A stretch of DNA of 64,000 bases from assembly GCA_039519185.1 (NCBI GenBank), contig CM076854.1, positions 67,767,448-67,831,447 on the forward strand, in the 5' to 3' direction. Position 1 is the stretch's first letter; each line of letters opens with the position of its first letter. Positions 52,433 to 64,000 of this stretch are shown in pieces. Below the pieces are notes generated by a model. That model saw nothing but the letters and a program-made list of their open reading frames with translations. It did no database searches and was not told the DNA's origin. This DNA is from Astragalus membranaceus (taxonomy: Eukaryota > Streptophyta > Magnoliopsida > Fabales > Fabaceae). The translations under genes were made by a program, and so were the position numbers.

Positions 52433-55400
52433 TCAAGAAATATTGATAACACCAGTTTCACCAGTCTGCTTAAGTGTATCAAACTCTCCACAAGTAAATG
52501 AGTGACCCCTTTCATAAATAGGACGTCTAAGTTCTACATATCCACAATATTGCACTTTTTTAAACACTTCCTTTTTGATTGAAGTACGAGCCACCTGAAC
52601 TCCTTCCCCTGCAAAATTTCAATTCAAATAGGTAAAACTCCCTTGAAATATTTATCTAATAAACAGAATCACAACTAAAAAAGTAAATTTAATTAGTATA
52701 CACCAACGGTGTAAAGATTTTTACATTGTTAATCGATTAGAAGTTGACACAAAAATGTTTAACCTGTATCCTAATCATTTTAAAAGCCCCACATACCATA
52801 GTTTTTTATTGGTTGAAAGTGTAAAAAACATTTACATTAACTATGCATATCAGTTTTTTTTGACAAATGATTCATCTTAGTAAAACTCCTAAATAAAGTT
52901 CCTATTTACATTTATGAAAATTGATTTAGTTTATATGAATATCGATGTAAAGATATTTAACTCTTTATGTGATAGCAGACCTATGGTGGCAAGGGTGTAT
53001 AATAGGAAGAATAGGGATGAATAAGGGCAATATTGTAATATCAAGTAGAAAATATGTGTATAGATACTATAATAATCTGTAAGTTAGAGGCAGTTAGAGA
53101 GTAAACATAAAAACAGAATTGAAGCTTCTCTATGAGAGCTCAAGAATAGTTTGTTGGAACTCAAAACCAGAGTATTGTACTGTATCTCTATTCTGAATCA
53201 ATAGAACTTCACCCCTTTGTATCAGTTGATCTTTCAACTGGTATTAAAGCGCGTCGATTCTGGAATTTTTTTCATGGTGCGCAAGAAGATTACTGCAAAC
53301 CCGATGGATTCACGTTTCGAAGAGGTGGAAAGAAGGATGCAAGAATTCGAGGCATGCAATCAAATTCGCTTCGAAGAACACGCAGCTCGCATTGAGCAAC
53401 TCATTGCAACGGCGTTACAGAAGCAAGCGACAACAGCGACGGGATCGGGCGACCCGAACCCGAAGGAGAAAACCGGTAGTAGCGGTGGTTACGGCGAAGG
53501 GGAGCGACGGTTAAGCAAAATTGATTTACCCATTTTTAACGGCGAAGACGCACCCGATTGGCTGACCAAGATTGGACGATTCTTCAAGGTGCGACGAATT
53601 GAGGAGGACGAGAAGTTGGACGCGGCGATCATGGCGGTAGAGGGGGAAGCTCTATCATGGTTACAATGGTGGGAATCAAACAGTGAAATCCAACCGGGAC
53701 GCTCTAAAGGAAGCGATACTTCTTCGTTTCCAACCAACGGTGATAACTAACGCCTTCGGGATCTTGATGAACATGAAACAAGAAGGCACAGTTAGGGAAT
53801 ATCGCAAGAGCTTCGAAACCATTTCTAGTCACGTAAAAGTTCAAGATCAAGACCTATTCTTGGGGTCGTTCTCCAATGGATTGAGGGAGCATATTCGAGC
53901 AGAGGTAAGGTTGCAACGACCTAAAGATCTGGCTGAGATGATGGATGTAGTGTTACTTGCAGAAGAAAATATTGGAGCAACAGGACGATACGGTGGCCAG
54001 AATAAACAAACCTCCATGGGGCGTGGCAATGGAGAATTCAAGAATTGGCACACTGAGAACCAAAATAAACCTAACACTGAAGTTGTTAGCAACACTAAGG
54101 GGTCTGAAGTGGGAAAAGTTGGTCAAGGAAATGGTACTAAGTGAGTTGGAGGAAAGAAGATAGAAGAGAGGCGCAAGAAAGGGCTCTGTTTCACCTGTGA
54201 AGAGAAGTTTGTCCCTGGTCACATATGCAAGAATAAGGTGTTGAAAATTCTGTATAAAGAAGAAGCCACTGAGGAGAAGGACAGTGGTCAAAAGGAAGAT
54301 GATGAAGAGGAAATTGTATGGGAGGCTACAATGAAAAGTCTCCAATTGTGTAGCATGACAGGGCTAACGTCAAAAAGTTCCTTCATGTTAAAGGGAACTC
54401 TAGGCAAACTGGAAGTGATTGTTTTGGTGGATTGTGGGGCTACTCACAACTTTGTTTCCATGAAGTTTGTTGCTGCTAACAACTTGAAGGTGGAAGATAC
54501 ACAACTTTGCTGGGTTAAGGTGGGAAATGGCCAAAAGGTGTTAACTAGGGGGTTTGTTGAGGAGTGGAATTACTGCTACAGGGTATGTTGGTCCAAGCTG
54601 ATTGTTATGTGTTCCCTCTAGATGGTGAAGACTTTGTGTTGGGAATTGAATGGTTGGAGAAATTGGGGAACATCAAGGCTAACTTCAAGGACCTTGAGGT
54701 GAGGATGGGGAAGAAAACTATTTGCTTAAAGGGTGATCCTTCTCTCTCCAAAAGAGAAGCAACAACCATAGAGATCATGGTAGAGCTACAACAGCCAGAG
54801 GAAGCTTATATGGTGGAATGCGGAGACTTGCAAGGCTCAGAAACACCACATCAGCCCTTACCTGAGGTAATTCAGCATGTCCTCACTGAATTTGATACTA
54901 TTTTTAAGGAAAATAGTAGATAACACCTGTTAGAATAACTGATCATACTATTGTCTTAAAGGAGGGAACCTCCATACCTAACCTAAGACCTTATAGATAC
55001 CCCTACTACCAAAAAAATGAGATAGAACGTTTGGTGAGTGATATGCTCAGAACAGGGATTATAAGGCCAAGTACTAGTCCATATTCTAGTCCTATAATCC
55101 TTGTTAGGAAAAAAGATGGCAGCTGGAGGTTTTGTGTGGATTATAGAGCTTTGAACAAAGTAACATTTCCCAATAAATTCCTATTCCATTGATAGATGAG
55201 CTACTTGATGAATTGATTGGTGCTAAGGTGTTTACCAAGCTCGACTTGAAATCTAGCTACCACCAGATAAGAATGAAAAATGAGGACATACCCAAGACTG
55301 CTTTCAAGACACATGAGGGTCACTATGAATATCTAGTGATGCCTTTTGGGTTAACAAATGCCCCCTCCACATTTCAAGCATTGATGAATGAGGTACTCAA

Positions 55401-58400
55401 GCCTTTTCTGATGAAGTTTGCTTTGGTATTCTTTGATGACATATTAATATATAGCAAGAACATTGAAGATCATGCTGAACATTTGAGGCACATTTTTCTG
55501 GTTCTGAGCAACAACAGTTTGATAGTAAATAAGAAGTGTGATTTTGCTGTGGCTTGTGTTGAGTACCTAGGTCATGTGGTTTCTGCACAGGGTGTTTCTG
55601 CAGACCCTAAGAAAATCATTGCAATGACTGGTTGACAAACACTAAGGGATCTCAAGGGCTTGAGGGGATTCCTAGTATTAACTGGGTACTACAGGAGGTT
55701 TGTGAAGGGATATGGCATAGTGGCAAGGCCTCTCACTGAGTTACTAAAGAATGAGAAGTTTGCTTGGAATGAAGCAACAGAGACTGCTTTTAAACAGTTA
55801 AAACGGATTATGTCCAACTTACGAGTGCTTGCCATGCCTGATTTTTCAAAAGAATTTGTGATAGAAATAGGTGTCTCTAGTAAAGGGGTAGGAGCAGTAC
55901 TTATGCAAGAAGGAAAACCTATTGCTTACTTCAGTCAGAAATTATCCACTAGAGCTCAGTAGAAATCAGCATATGAAAGAGAGCTTATGCCTATGGTATT
56001 GGTAATTCAAAAATGGAGACATTACTTACTTGGCCAACACTTTGTAGTGAGAACAGATCAACAAAGCCTGCAGTATTTGACTAAACAAAATTTGTTGGGT
56101 GGAGAACAGATTAAGTGGACCTCTAAGTTGCTTGGGTTTGATTTTGAGGTTCAATATAAACCTGGAAATGCTAACAAAGTAGCTAATGCTCTATCAAGAC
56201 AGATGATCTTTGCTGCAATTTCTAGTGTTACATTGCTAGAATGGTCTGATTGGGAGGAGAAAATAAGGAATTGTACTAAGTTGCAAGCACTTCTGTAGCA
56301 AGTAGCCCTTAAACCAGCAGAGCATCAACAGTTCTCTATAAAACCGGGGTTCCTCTACAAGGGTAATAGTCTGGTTTTGCCCAGGAATTTTTGTAGGATT
56401 CCAACAATCCTATCTGAGTTCCACACTTCTTTACAAGGTGGCCACTCTGGATTTTTCAGGACATATAAGAGGATTGTTAATGTCTTCTATTGGACAGGTA
56501 TGAAACAGGATATTAAAGACTACATAATGAAGTGCCAACAATGTCAATAGAGCAAGGTGGAGACCTTGGCCCCTACTGGATTACTACAGCCTCTTCCTAT
56601 CCCCACAAAAGTGTGGACAGATATATTGATGGACTTTATTGGTGGACTGCCTAGAGTGGGGAAACATGACACTATATTGGTGGTGGTTGATAGACTCACC
56701 AAGAGTGCCCATTTTCTATTGTTGGGACATCCTTATACAGTACAGCATTCCACCGTCAATCAGATGGCCAGACAGAGGTCACTAACCGGTGCTTGGAGGT
56801 ATATCTGAGGTGTTTTGTAGGTGATAATCCTCGCTCTTGGCCCAAATGGCTATGCTGGGAAGAACAATGGTTCAACACCAACTTCAATGTCTCCATTGGG
56901 ATGACACCTTATAAAGAACTATATGGGAGAGAGCCTAGCCCTATTATTAAAGGACCTGCCATTCCCTCCAATGTAGAGGAGGTGAATCAACTCCATGAGG
57001 ATAGGGACACACTCTTGGGGCAACTACAACAGAATCTCTGCCAGGCATAACAAAGAATGAAGAAGCGGGCAAATAAGCATAGGAGAGACATGACTCTAGC
57101 AGTAGGTGATTGGGTCTACCTCAAGGCCACCCCTTACAGGTGGAAGTCTCTTGCCACTAGAAGGAATGAGAAGTTGAGCCCTAGATTTTATGGTCCATAC
57201 AGAGTTATTGAACAGATAGGCATTGTGGCCTACAAGCTGGAGCTACCTCCAGAGTGCAAAATCCACCTTGTCTTTCATGTCAGCAAATTGAAGAAATCTG
57301 TCACAGGAAGCTACACACCTCAGTTAATTCCCACAGCTTTCACTAAAGATGGCACACTACAACCAGAACTTGAAGATCTTGTGGAGCTACGCTACAACTC
57401 TAATGGCCTGGCTGAAGTGCTCGTGAAGTGGAAGGACCTACCCTCCTGTGAGAACTCATGGGAGCTGGTGGACAAGTTGCAGCAAGTTTTTCCTAGTTTT
57501 CCCCTTGAGGACAAGGTGAAAGTCCTAAGGGGGTATTGATAGCAGACCTATGGTGACAGGGGTGTATAATAGGAAGAATAGGGATAAATAAGGGCAATAT
57601 TGTAATATCAAGTAGAAAATATGTGTATAAATACTGTAATAATCTATCAGTTAGAGGCAGTTAGAGAGTAAACAGAAAAACAGAATTGAAGCTTCTGTAT
57701 GAGAGCTCAAGAATAGTTTGTTGGAACTCAAAACCAGAGTATTGTACTGTATCTCTATTCTGAATCAATAGAATTTCACCCCTTTGTATCAGTTGATCCT
57801 TCATTATGTTACTAAAAACAAAGAGACTTCCCTTAACTACCCTAAAACTCATGAAAATCATGATTTGTAAATGATTATCAATGTAAAAGAACTTTACACT
57901 AAAAGTGCAAAAGAATTAAATTGTTAATTTACCATGTGTAACAAACAGCAAGTTCTGAGTGGGATATTTATCTGCAAGGTCCTTAATTGTCTGTTGATAT
58001 CTAGCCCTTGCTTGCAACTTTGGCTCTTCCCACTTAGGTAACTGAGGTTTATATATAAGTTTTACTCAGCCCCAATAATGTTTTTATACATATTTATATG
58101 TGAGAAAGGCCATTCATAATAATAAAGTTACCTCTTTGTAGACCATTTCTACATTATTATCCACTGTCCCAACTGGGAGCATGGCTTCACGCTCTGCTAT
58201 ATCAAAACTAAAAATTCCATCTTTAGGAGCAACGTTGAGACGGATAGCTACACTGTTCATCATTTCACATAATCCATACTCAATAGAAACCTGTAGTTGT
58301 GGAAATTAGGGAGAGAGAATTTTAGCAAAATAGCTATTACACGACTGAGTCATATATACACATGTTATTATTAGTATTTTGCAAAGTGACTGTAACTCAA

Positions 58401-60028
58401 CAAGTGACCATAACTCAAGTGGCACTAGTCTTTGTATACATCTTACCAAATGTCACCAAGTAACTATTATTGTGTGAAAATCTTTATTTCAATAAGATAA
58501 GGCCTTATCTTGTTTTACAATAAGATAAGACCTATCTGAAAATCTTTGTATACATCTTACCAATTGTTTTTTAGACCATTGTTTTTTTTTGACATCAATG
58601 CCTACTCATGCTGATGAGTCTATTAACATTTATTCGTTGCCCATGGTATATACCTTTTTTTTATCACCAAAAATAATTTGTACTGTTTAAACTTTTAATT
58701 TTGTATTACTATTATTATGGCTATAATTTGACATGGGCTAAGATGCTCTTGTCAGGAATGAATATGGTCCTTGGATGGGAGGATTTGCTTCTAAGCACGG
58801 GATAGGTGACGCTTTTATATCAGAGTTGTTTGCTATATTTTATGGTTTGACCCTTCTGCTCCAGTTGGGTATCTCTACTGCTACTTGTGAGTCAGACTGC
58901 AGTGATGCTATTGAGCTCATCATTGATCGGGATCTTCATATGACTCATGCATATGCCTCCCTTTTGTTGAATATTACGTCCCTTATTGATACGCTTCCAA
59001 GTTTGGAGATTTATCATGTTCTCCGTGAAGCCAACTCTTGTCAATTATCATGGTTTTATTTCATGATGACCTCCCAAAATAAAGGATACTATTTTATTTC
59101 ATGATTTTTTTTCCTTTTAGCTGGTAAATTATCAAATAGTTATTTCCTTGACTTTTGACCCCTCAAAGTAAGTGATCCTCAAAGTAAGTGATCCCCATAC
59201 CGCAACCGGTTTAAGCTTGGAAACAACTCCCTCAGTCTCTTATTATATGTCGTTTTGGGTAATTTCACACATATTAAGAAAAATAGTTAATTTTGTATGA
59301 GAAAAAAAATTTGTGAGTTAGTTTACCAACTTAACCTTATTAATGAGGACATTGGAAAGATAAATTAGTCGAGTTATAAAAGAGATATTATTAAATAACG
59401 AATAGTATAGTAGGAAAGAAGTATTAATATTTTATTGGAATTCTAAAAATTCAAGGGAGGGAGTAGTTCCTAAGTTGATTATTATTACTTTGAGCTACTG
59501 TATACATTGGAAAAAAGAACTAATAGTGACAACCGTTTTCAACAAAACATCATGGTTTTTTGATTGAAAGTTAACCAGATCGAGACAGAGGTAATCAAAC
59601 AAAATCATCTACCAAAAACAAAATCTGACCTTGACTTTTGACGGGTCAATGGAAACATCATCACCATCAATAGATAAGAGGCCAGCAACGAGTTCAGCAG
59701 CAGTTTGGATACAACGAAGAAAAGGAGACACAAAGATTCGATGAATCGGGAAACCAAGATTTTTCTGAATCGTTCGTCCCGTTTCGAATGCCTGAATCAG
59801 ACCGGGTGGAGCCAACGGCGGATCCCAAGGCCGAGCTGCCGTAGAAGACCACAAGGGATCATAGTTATCCATGCGTTCACCGTGTCTCATAACGAGGACA
59901 TTCTGGTACAAAAGAGGTTGTTGGTTTTGCTGTACAACTTGGTTTTGTGTTATGCCCATTTTCACTGTACAAACAGATATGCAGTAATACATAGCAGTGA
60001 GTTGCTGTGAGAGGTTGTTATAGGCCAT
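52433..60028 (-). CDS. Phosphoglycerate-mutase-family (histidine phosphatase) protein, four exons, copy 2
   Basis: Exons on the minus strand: 60028-59630, 58290-58132, 58041-57933, 52608-52433. Splice sites and phases are as in copy 1, and the predicted 280-residue protein is identical (RHGERMD, SPFLRC, EYGLCEM, VTHGEG). Its introns carry the same nested chromovirus (intron 3) and LINE fragment (intron 1), but those intronic parts differ from copy 1 by several per cent. The (CA)n tract again precedes the ATG. Two identical neighbouring genes would double dosage if both are expressed; an assembly artefact should be excluded before that is believed. Confidence 0.85.
52697..52850. mobile_element. 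Small MITE in intron 3, copy 2
   Basis: Counterpart of 33815-33968 with several substitutions (ATACACCAACGGTGTAAAG at the left end), marking the left edge of the diverged tract. Confidence 0.4.
52970..57803 (+). mobile_element. Defective Ty3/gypsy chromovirus in intron 3, copy 2
   Basis: 5' LTR 52970-53235, 3' LTR 57537-57803, same TTATG duplication (52965-52969, 57804-57808) at the same intron position as copy 1. It is therefore the same original insertion. Both 5' LTRs read CTGTAAGTTAG where both 3' LTRs read CTCTCAGTTAG or CTATCAGTTAG, which confirms common descent. The primer site is TGGTATTAAAGC. Overall it differs from copy 1 by roughly 3 in 100 bases in the parts compared by eye. Confidence 0.95.
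53274..57536 (+). pseudogene. Broken gag-pol of the intronic chromovirus, copy 2
   Basis: Better preserved than copy 1. Gag is open from ATG 53274 to 53750, then shifts frame to 53683-54144. A stop after NGTK precedes the zinc knuckle (about 54184) in both copies. The protease motif is DCGATHNF at about 54431. RT (about 54930-55640) has the same one-base loss near 55190 plus a stop at 55636. RNase H spans about 55870-56210. The integrase has HHCC remnants and the first Asp region (VWTDILMDFIGGLP at about 56605), but the second Asp and Glu are deleted near 56745. The chromodomain is intact at about 57400-57460 (LVKWKDLPSCENSWELVD). Shared lesions predate the duplication; private ones came later. 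Confidence 0.9.
58729..59041 (+). pseudogene. LINE-type RNase H fragment in intron 1, copy 2
   Basis: Counterpart of 39783-40094. From about 58970 it differs in several bases (LEIYHVLREANSC) and the end with the poly(A) is deleted, joining CTCTTGT directly to CAATTATCA. Confidence 0.7.
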
Positions 60029-60031
60029 ATG

Positions 60032-60049
60032 GTGTGTGTGTGTGTGTGT
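60032..60049. repeat. (GT)9 microsatellite, copy 2
   Basis: Same tract as 41271-41288, just upstream of the start codon of gene copy 2. Confidence 0.9.
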
Positions 60050-61475
60050 TTTGGGTTTCAGATAATCAAAATTCTGCAGATAATGTCAACTTAGGTAGAG
60101 TTAAATAATCATACTAGTACATTATAGTAATCCATTTTTGTTTGGTTATAGAATTAACACGTTATGTGTGTTTCATTGGGTCAGGGGTCTATGTCTCTCT
60201 CCATTTAGTTTTTCTTTAATTTTTTGAAATAATTTAATTTTTTTTTTAATTTAGATTTTCTTTAATTAGATTTGTGCTAAATTATACTTCTGTTCTGTCA
60301 TTTTTAATTTTTTCAATTTTGTCTCTCTTTTATTTTTGTTTCACAATAATCCCTTAATTTACAAATAATATCATTAACCTTACTTTAGAAAGTAAGGGAC
60401 CATGTAGAAATAAAAAATAAACCAGGCATTACATAGCCATAACTTTGCAACATATAGAATTATTTATAAAAATAAAAAATAAACATATTTTAGTGTAAAG
60501 TAAAAAAGAATAAAACTAGCGTAAATAAGAATAAGTAAACTAAACATATTTTAGCCTATTTCTTTACTGAAGTTAAACTAGCGTAAAAAAAGTAATTTGC
60601 AGGGAAATTAAACATACCTGAATGTAATGGGCGAAAACCAGCTACTTTATTCCCCTATAGTATATATTGTTGCAAAAAGGAAGAGAAAATAAAAATATTG
60701 GAATTAAATAAAAATAGAAGAAGTGATTCGGGGTATCAGAAAACACCTTGTGTCTTCCTTGCAGAATGGGAAATGGTTGAACAGAGCAAAGGCGAGAGAA
60801 CCGTAACGAAAGCATGAGGATGAACAAAGAAGAGAATATATATAGAAAGACAACAACAATTATTAAATATACTAGCGACCAATTTCAAACATGGCAATCA
60901 AACAATAAAAGGTTCCAAGACACTTCTAAAAAATTGGTATTGTAATTGAACTTGTTAAGAAAAATATTCCAGCATCTCGTCTTCTTTGCCTTTTTTTATG
61001 AGACCGTTGCAGCTGAAGTTAACACCAAAAACACTTCATTGACTTTCATGATGGCTAATACGCGTATGCATCACTTGTACATTATTAGATCGATCAATAT
61101 TTTTAATTTTTTTTGGTCAAGGTTCAATATTTTTAATATTGGTATCTTGATTTATTTTTTATTTTTAGAAATCTTGTTTTATTTATTGAACCGTGTTTTC
61201 GCATTTTTTTTATATAAAGATGTGGTGGATTGTAAAGTCATCACTTATAACTTTGGAATATGATCCGTGACTTTCCGCATGCAAAAAAGCATTTTTTTTT
61301 GTTACCCTTTTATTGATGCTCCGTATCCATCGGTTTTGTCGGTGATTAATTTACGGAGTTTTTTTTATACCCCCATCAACTCCCATCTACCCCCACCTAA
61401 TACCGTAATCCCAAAAATACCCCTGACATAAATTACAAAAATTGACTTTTGGAAGATTCTCTGGTGGGGGACCAC
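60050..61475. other. Intergenic DNA, copy 2
   Basis: Same as 41289-42714, including the possible minus-strand TATA box near 60838-60849. No supported gene. Confidence 0.4.
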
Positions 61476-61781
61476 TTTATCTGGTAATCGGATTTACCTA
61501 AATGCAAGGTAAATCTGATTAGCTTTAAATAGGTAATAAATACACACGCATAAGTCAAATCGGATCTATCAAACTGACAGATAAATCCGATTTGACCATT
61601 TAATTCAGTACAGAAAGTGAAATTTTAATTAATGGGATTTAGCTAAATCCGATGCGCAATCGGATTTACCTAAATCCGCTTATATCTTTTAATGAATCGG
61701 ATTTACCTAGATGGGGGTATATCCGATTGGTAAAAAATACAAAGCGGATTTACGTTTGAGGCACGTAAATCCGATTTCTTT
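61476..61781. repeat. Array of five CGGATTTAC hairpins, copy 2
   Basis: Identical to 42715-43020. The perfect 11-bp stem CGGATTTACGT / ACGTAAATCCG lies at 61745-61775. Confidence 0.75.
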
Positions 61782-61833
61782 TTTTTTTTTTAAATTAATT
61801 TCTGTGTAACTGTTGTTCTATTTTGAAACAGAT

Positions 61834-63154
61834 ATGGTGCATACAGAGTCGCAGGTTGTTCCTTTCGTGGTAGACACTACAGAGGCATTCTGGACGACGG
61901 TATATTTTTCAAACTAATTTTCTTAATCAAAGTTTGGTAGATATTTAATTAATTAAGTACGCAACATTTATCTATTTTTTCTATTTTGTAGATATTTTCT
62001 ACACGCCAGGATGTTGAAGAGTGGGCTAACGCGGTTGGGAGGCGTATTGGAGTTGTGGTTATCATTGTAAGATCTGACAAAGCTGGAGGTAAAAGGGGTT
62101 CTAGAGATAAGATTATTTTTTGTTGCGAGAAGCAAGGGAAGTGGTTTAATGATTCTAGAGTTTTCGGGTCTAAGAGAAGAAGCTGTCCGTTTACATTGAG
62201 AGCTATTTGTACAATACGTCATGGTGGTTGGCGTGTGAATGTTAGGTGTGGTCTTCACACACATGAATTGCTTACTACCCCGGTCGGGTCGACAGTTTTT
62301 GGTTGTTTAACTAAGCCGCAGAAAGCTATTGTTAATGAGCACACTGATCTGAATGTTGCCCCGAAAGATTGTTTTACTGCTTTGAAGAATCATTATCCGG
62401 ACAACGTCACTTCTCTTCCTCAAATATATAGGCAGCGTTACGCCTATAGGTCTTCTAAGAGGGGTCCTAGAACGGACATTCAGGAGCTTTTGAGATTGAT
62501 TGAGTCGCACAATTATTTATGTTGGAGCAGAAAAGTTGAGGGTTTCGATGCGGTCAATTACATCATGTGGGCGCATCCAACTTCTATTAAGTTATTCCGG
62601 TTATTTCCACAGGTTCTTATTCTTGACACCACCTACAAGACCAACAAATACAATTTACCTCTATTGGAGATTGTAGGAGTCACTTCAACGGAGTTAACTT
62701 TCTCGGTTGCTTTTGCCTATATTTCACACGAGCTTGGAATTCATTTTACTTGGGCATTGCAGCAACTAAAAGAATTATTTGACTTGCACGGGCTTCAGCG
62801 TCAGGTATTCTTGACTGACAGAGATCTTGGTCTTATGTCTAGTATTCTTGATGTCTTTCCTTCGGCTACAAATTTGTTATGTTCTTGGCACGTAACTAAA
62901 AATGTGAAAGCGAAGATTAAAAAGTTGGTGCACGTGGATAGGCAAAAGGACGTACTCTCTCTTTGGCATAACATTATTGATTCACTTGACGAGTCAGAGT
63001 ACTCAGCTCACTTGAAGATTTTTGAGGACTCCTGCGTTGATTTGCCCGCTCTTATTAAGTATGTGCATGACACATGGTTGACAAAGCATAAGGAAAGATT
63101 TATCTTGGCATGGACAAATCAGATCCCACACTTCGGGAATCAGACCACCAATAG
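61834..63154 (+). CDS. MULE/FAR1-like transposase gene, 5' part, copy 2
   Basis: Exons 61834-61899 and 61992-63154, identical in predicted protein to copy 1 (Cys/His cluster, LILDTTYKTN, FLTDRDLGL, CSWHVTKNV). It is again cut after the exon-2 donor by the solo LTR starting at 63194. Whether the missing 3' exon exists beyond the LTR of this copy cannot be seen because the window ends inside the LTR. Confidence 0.75.
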
Positions 63155-63193
63155 GTATTTTTATCGTAGTTTTAATTTTTTTGACACGTGTTT

Positions 63194-64000
63194 TGTAATA
63201 TCCCCAATTTTCGCTATTTAAATTATTTGGCGTGAATTATTATATTGTGAATTCTTGTCTTGATTGAAAATAAATTAATTGGATTGGTATATACTTGATT
63301 GATTTATTATGCAAATGATGTGCTTAATTAATATTAAATGCATCAAGTTAGAGTGTTGGGGGCTGAAGGGAGTCATTAGGGAGGAAATGTTTAAGTGGAG
63401 GGTATTTGTGTCTTTTGCCATGCCCTTTATATACCCATTCAGCTGGAGCAAAACAGAAAAACCACACTTCATTGTTTTTAGAAATTCAGTAAGATTGAGA
63501 GGGAGAGGAGAGGAGAGTGCGAGGAAGAAGAAGAGAGAAGAGTTCCTCAGAAATTCCATGCATGTCTGATCCCCCTCCATAATCAGAATCAGGTTGTCCT
63601 CCTCTTCCTTTTGCTACCAAAATCGTGCCCACCCTCCACCTCCACCACATTCCACCATTGAAGACCCACCAAGCTCCAATTAATGAAATCAGTATTGCAT
63701 GTGAGTTTGATGAGTGTTAGAACCCTTATCAGTCCCTGAATCGCGTATTGGAGCAGTCTAGGAGGCCTGGGTTTCAACTTGTGAGATTCTGGAAACGGTT
63801 TGGTTGGAGAGTTCGTGAGTCGCCGTGTTCCGTGTTGCTAAGTCTTCGGTGTGATTGCTATTTGTCTTCTAAAGGTGAGTTCTATAACTCACTAGGAAAA
63901 CCATGAATATGTGTTCTTGAGTTTGAATGTGAATCGGGATGGACATGGGAACGATCGGAATAGAAAAGAAAACGTGAAAAACTGTTTTTCTGAAATACTG
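63194..64000 (+). mobile_element. Solo LTR (Ty3/gypsy type), copy 2, cut by window end
   Basis: Begins TGTAATATCCCC after the target-site word TGTTT (63189-63193), as in copy 1, and runs to the last base. Its presence in both units shows that the LTR inserted before the segmental duplication. Confidence 0.85.

Larger units (their letters stand above)
46851..64000. repeat. Segmental duplication, copy 2 (continues past the window)
   Basis: Direct repeat of 27972-45239. It has near-perfect identity to copy 1 outside the chromovirus (52.7-57.8 kb) and the intron-1 patch (58.97-59.5 kb). In the 5.8 kb left of the MITE I noticed only about three differences (for example 47972 T for C and 52097 G for A). 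If the unit is complete it should end near 65.6 kb, outside the window. Confidence 0.95.

Overview
This window looks like repeat-rich nuclear DNA of a dicot plant, most likely a papilionoid legume. It has GT-AG spliced genes, plant protein families (SUVH, PHO1, KIN-4, vignain, PPR), Ogre-like and Athila/Cyclops-like Ty3/gypsy elements, MULE, CACTA and Helitron-like DNA transposons, and long AT microsatellites. I see no rRNA or tRNA gene, no CRISPR and no prokaryotic gene organisation. The legume assignment rests on repeat style and is an inference.

Left part (1-12.4 kb): a GGCGCC-rich retroelement remnant carries a ~100-bp tandem array, two minisatellites, broken minus-strand gag-like reading frames and an LTR promoter. 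It is split by a 3.2-kb Ogre-like solo LTR with a perfect 5-bp target duplication (GAAGC). AT microsatellites, a MITE and a Helitron-type terminus follow, then a degenerate LINE 3' end (zf-RVT + RNase H) fused to an Athila gag fragment.

Middle (12.4-19.1 kb): a non-autonomous CACTA element whose interior is a string of captured exons from at least eight unrelated sources. These are a small membrane protein, a vignain-type cysteine protease, KIN-4 kinesin, an Rsm22/METTL17 methyltransferase, an EMB976-like PPR protein, a PHO1 EXS domain, copia pol and a SOS1-like antiporter. All lie on the plus strand and most keep splice sites. Its right terminus is missing and is replaced by a second copy of its ~390-bp left flank. 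I consider this the most interesting object in the window.

19-29.6 kb: a minus-strand Athila/Cyclops-like family in an LTR-body-LTR-body arrangement, with tRNA-Asp primer sites and most of pol deleted, then a copia remnant.

28-64 kb: a head-to-tail segmental duplication of ~18.9 kb (copy 1: 27972-46850; copy 2: 46851 to beyond the window). Each unit holds Athila and copia tails, a broken SUVH histone methyltransferase gene, and an apparently intact four-exon phosphoglycerate-mutase-family gene (280 aa, minus strand). A defective chromovirus with TSD TTATG sits in intron 3 of that gene. The unit also carries a MULE transposase gene preceded by an array of hairpins and interrupted by a 2.35-kb solo LTR (TSD TGTTT). 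The two copies are almost identical over most of their length, but the chromovirus and one patch of intron 1 differ by several per cent, so divergence is mosaic.

The only host gene that looks functional is the phosphoglycerate-mutase-family gene, present twice with identical predicted proteins. Almost everything else is transposon sequence, transposon-captured exons or pseudogene.
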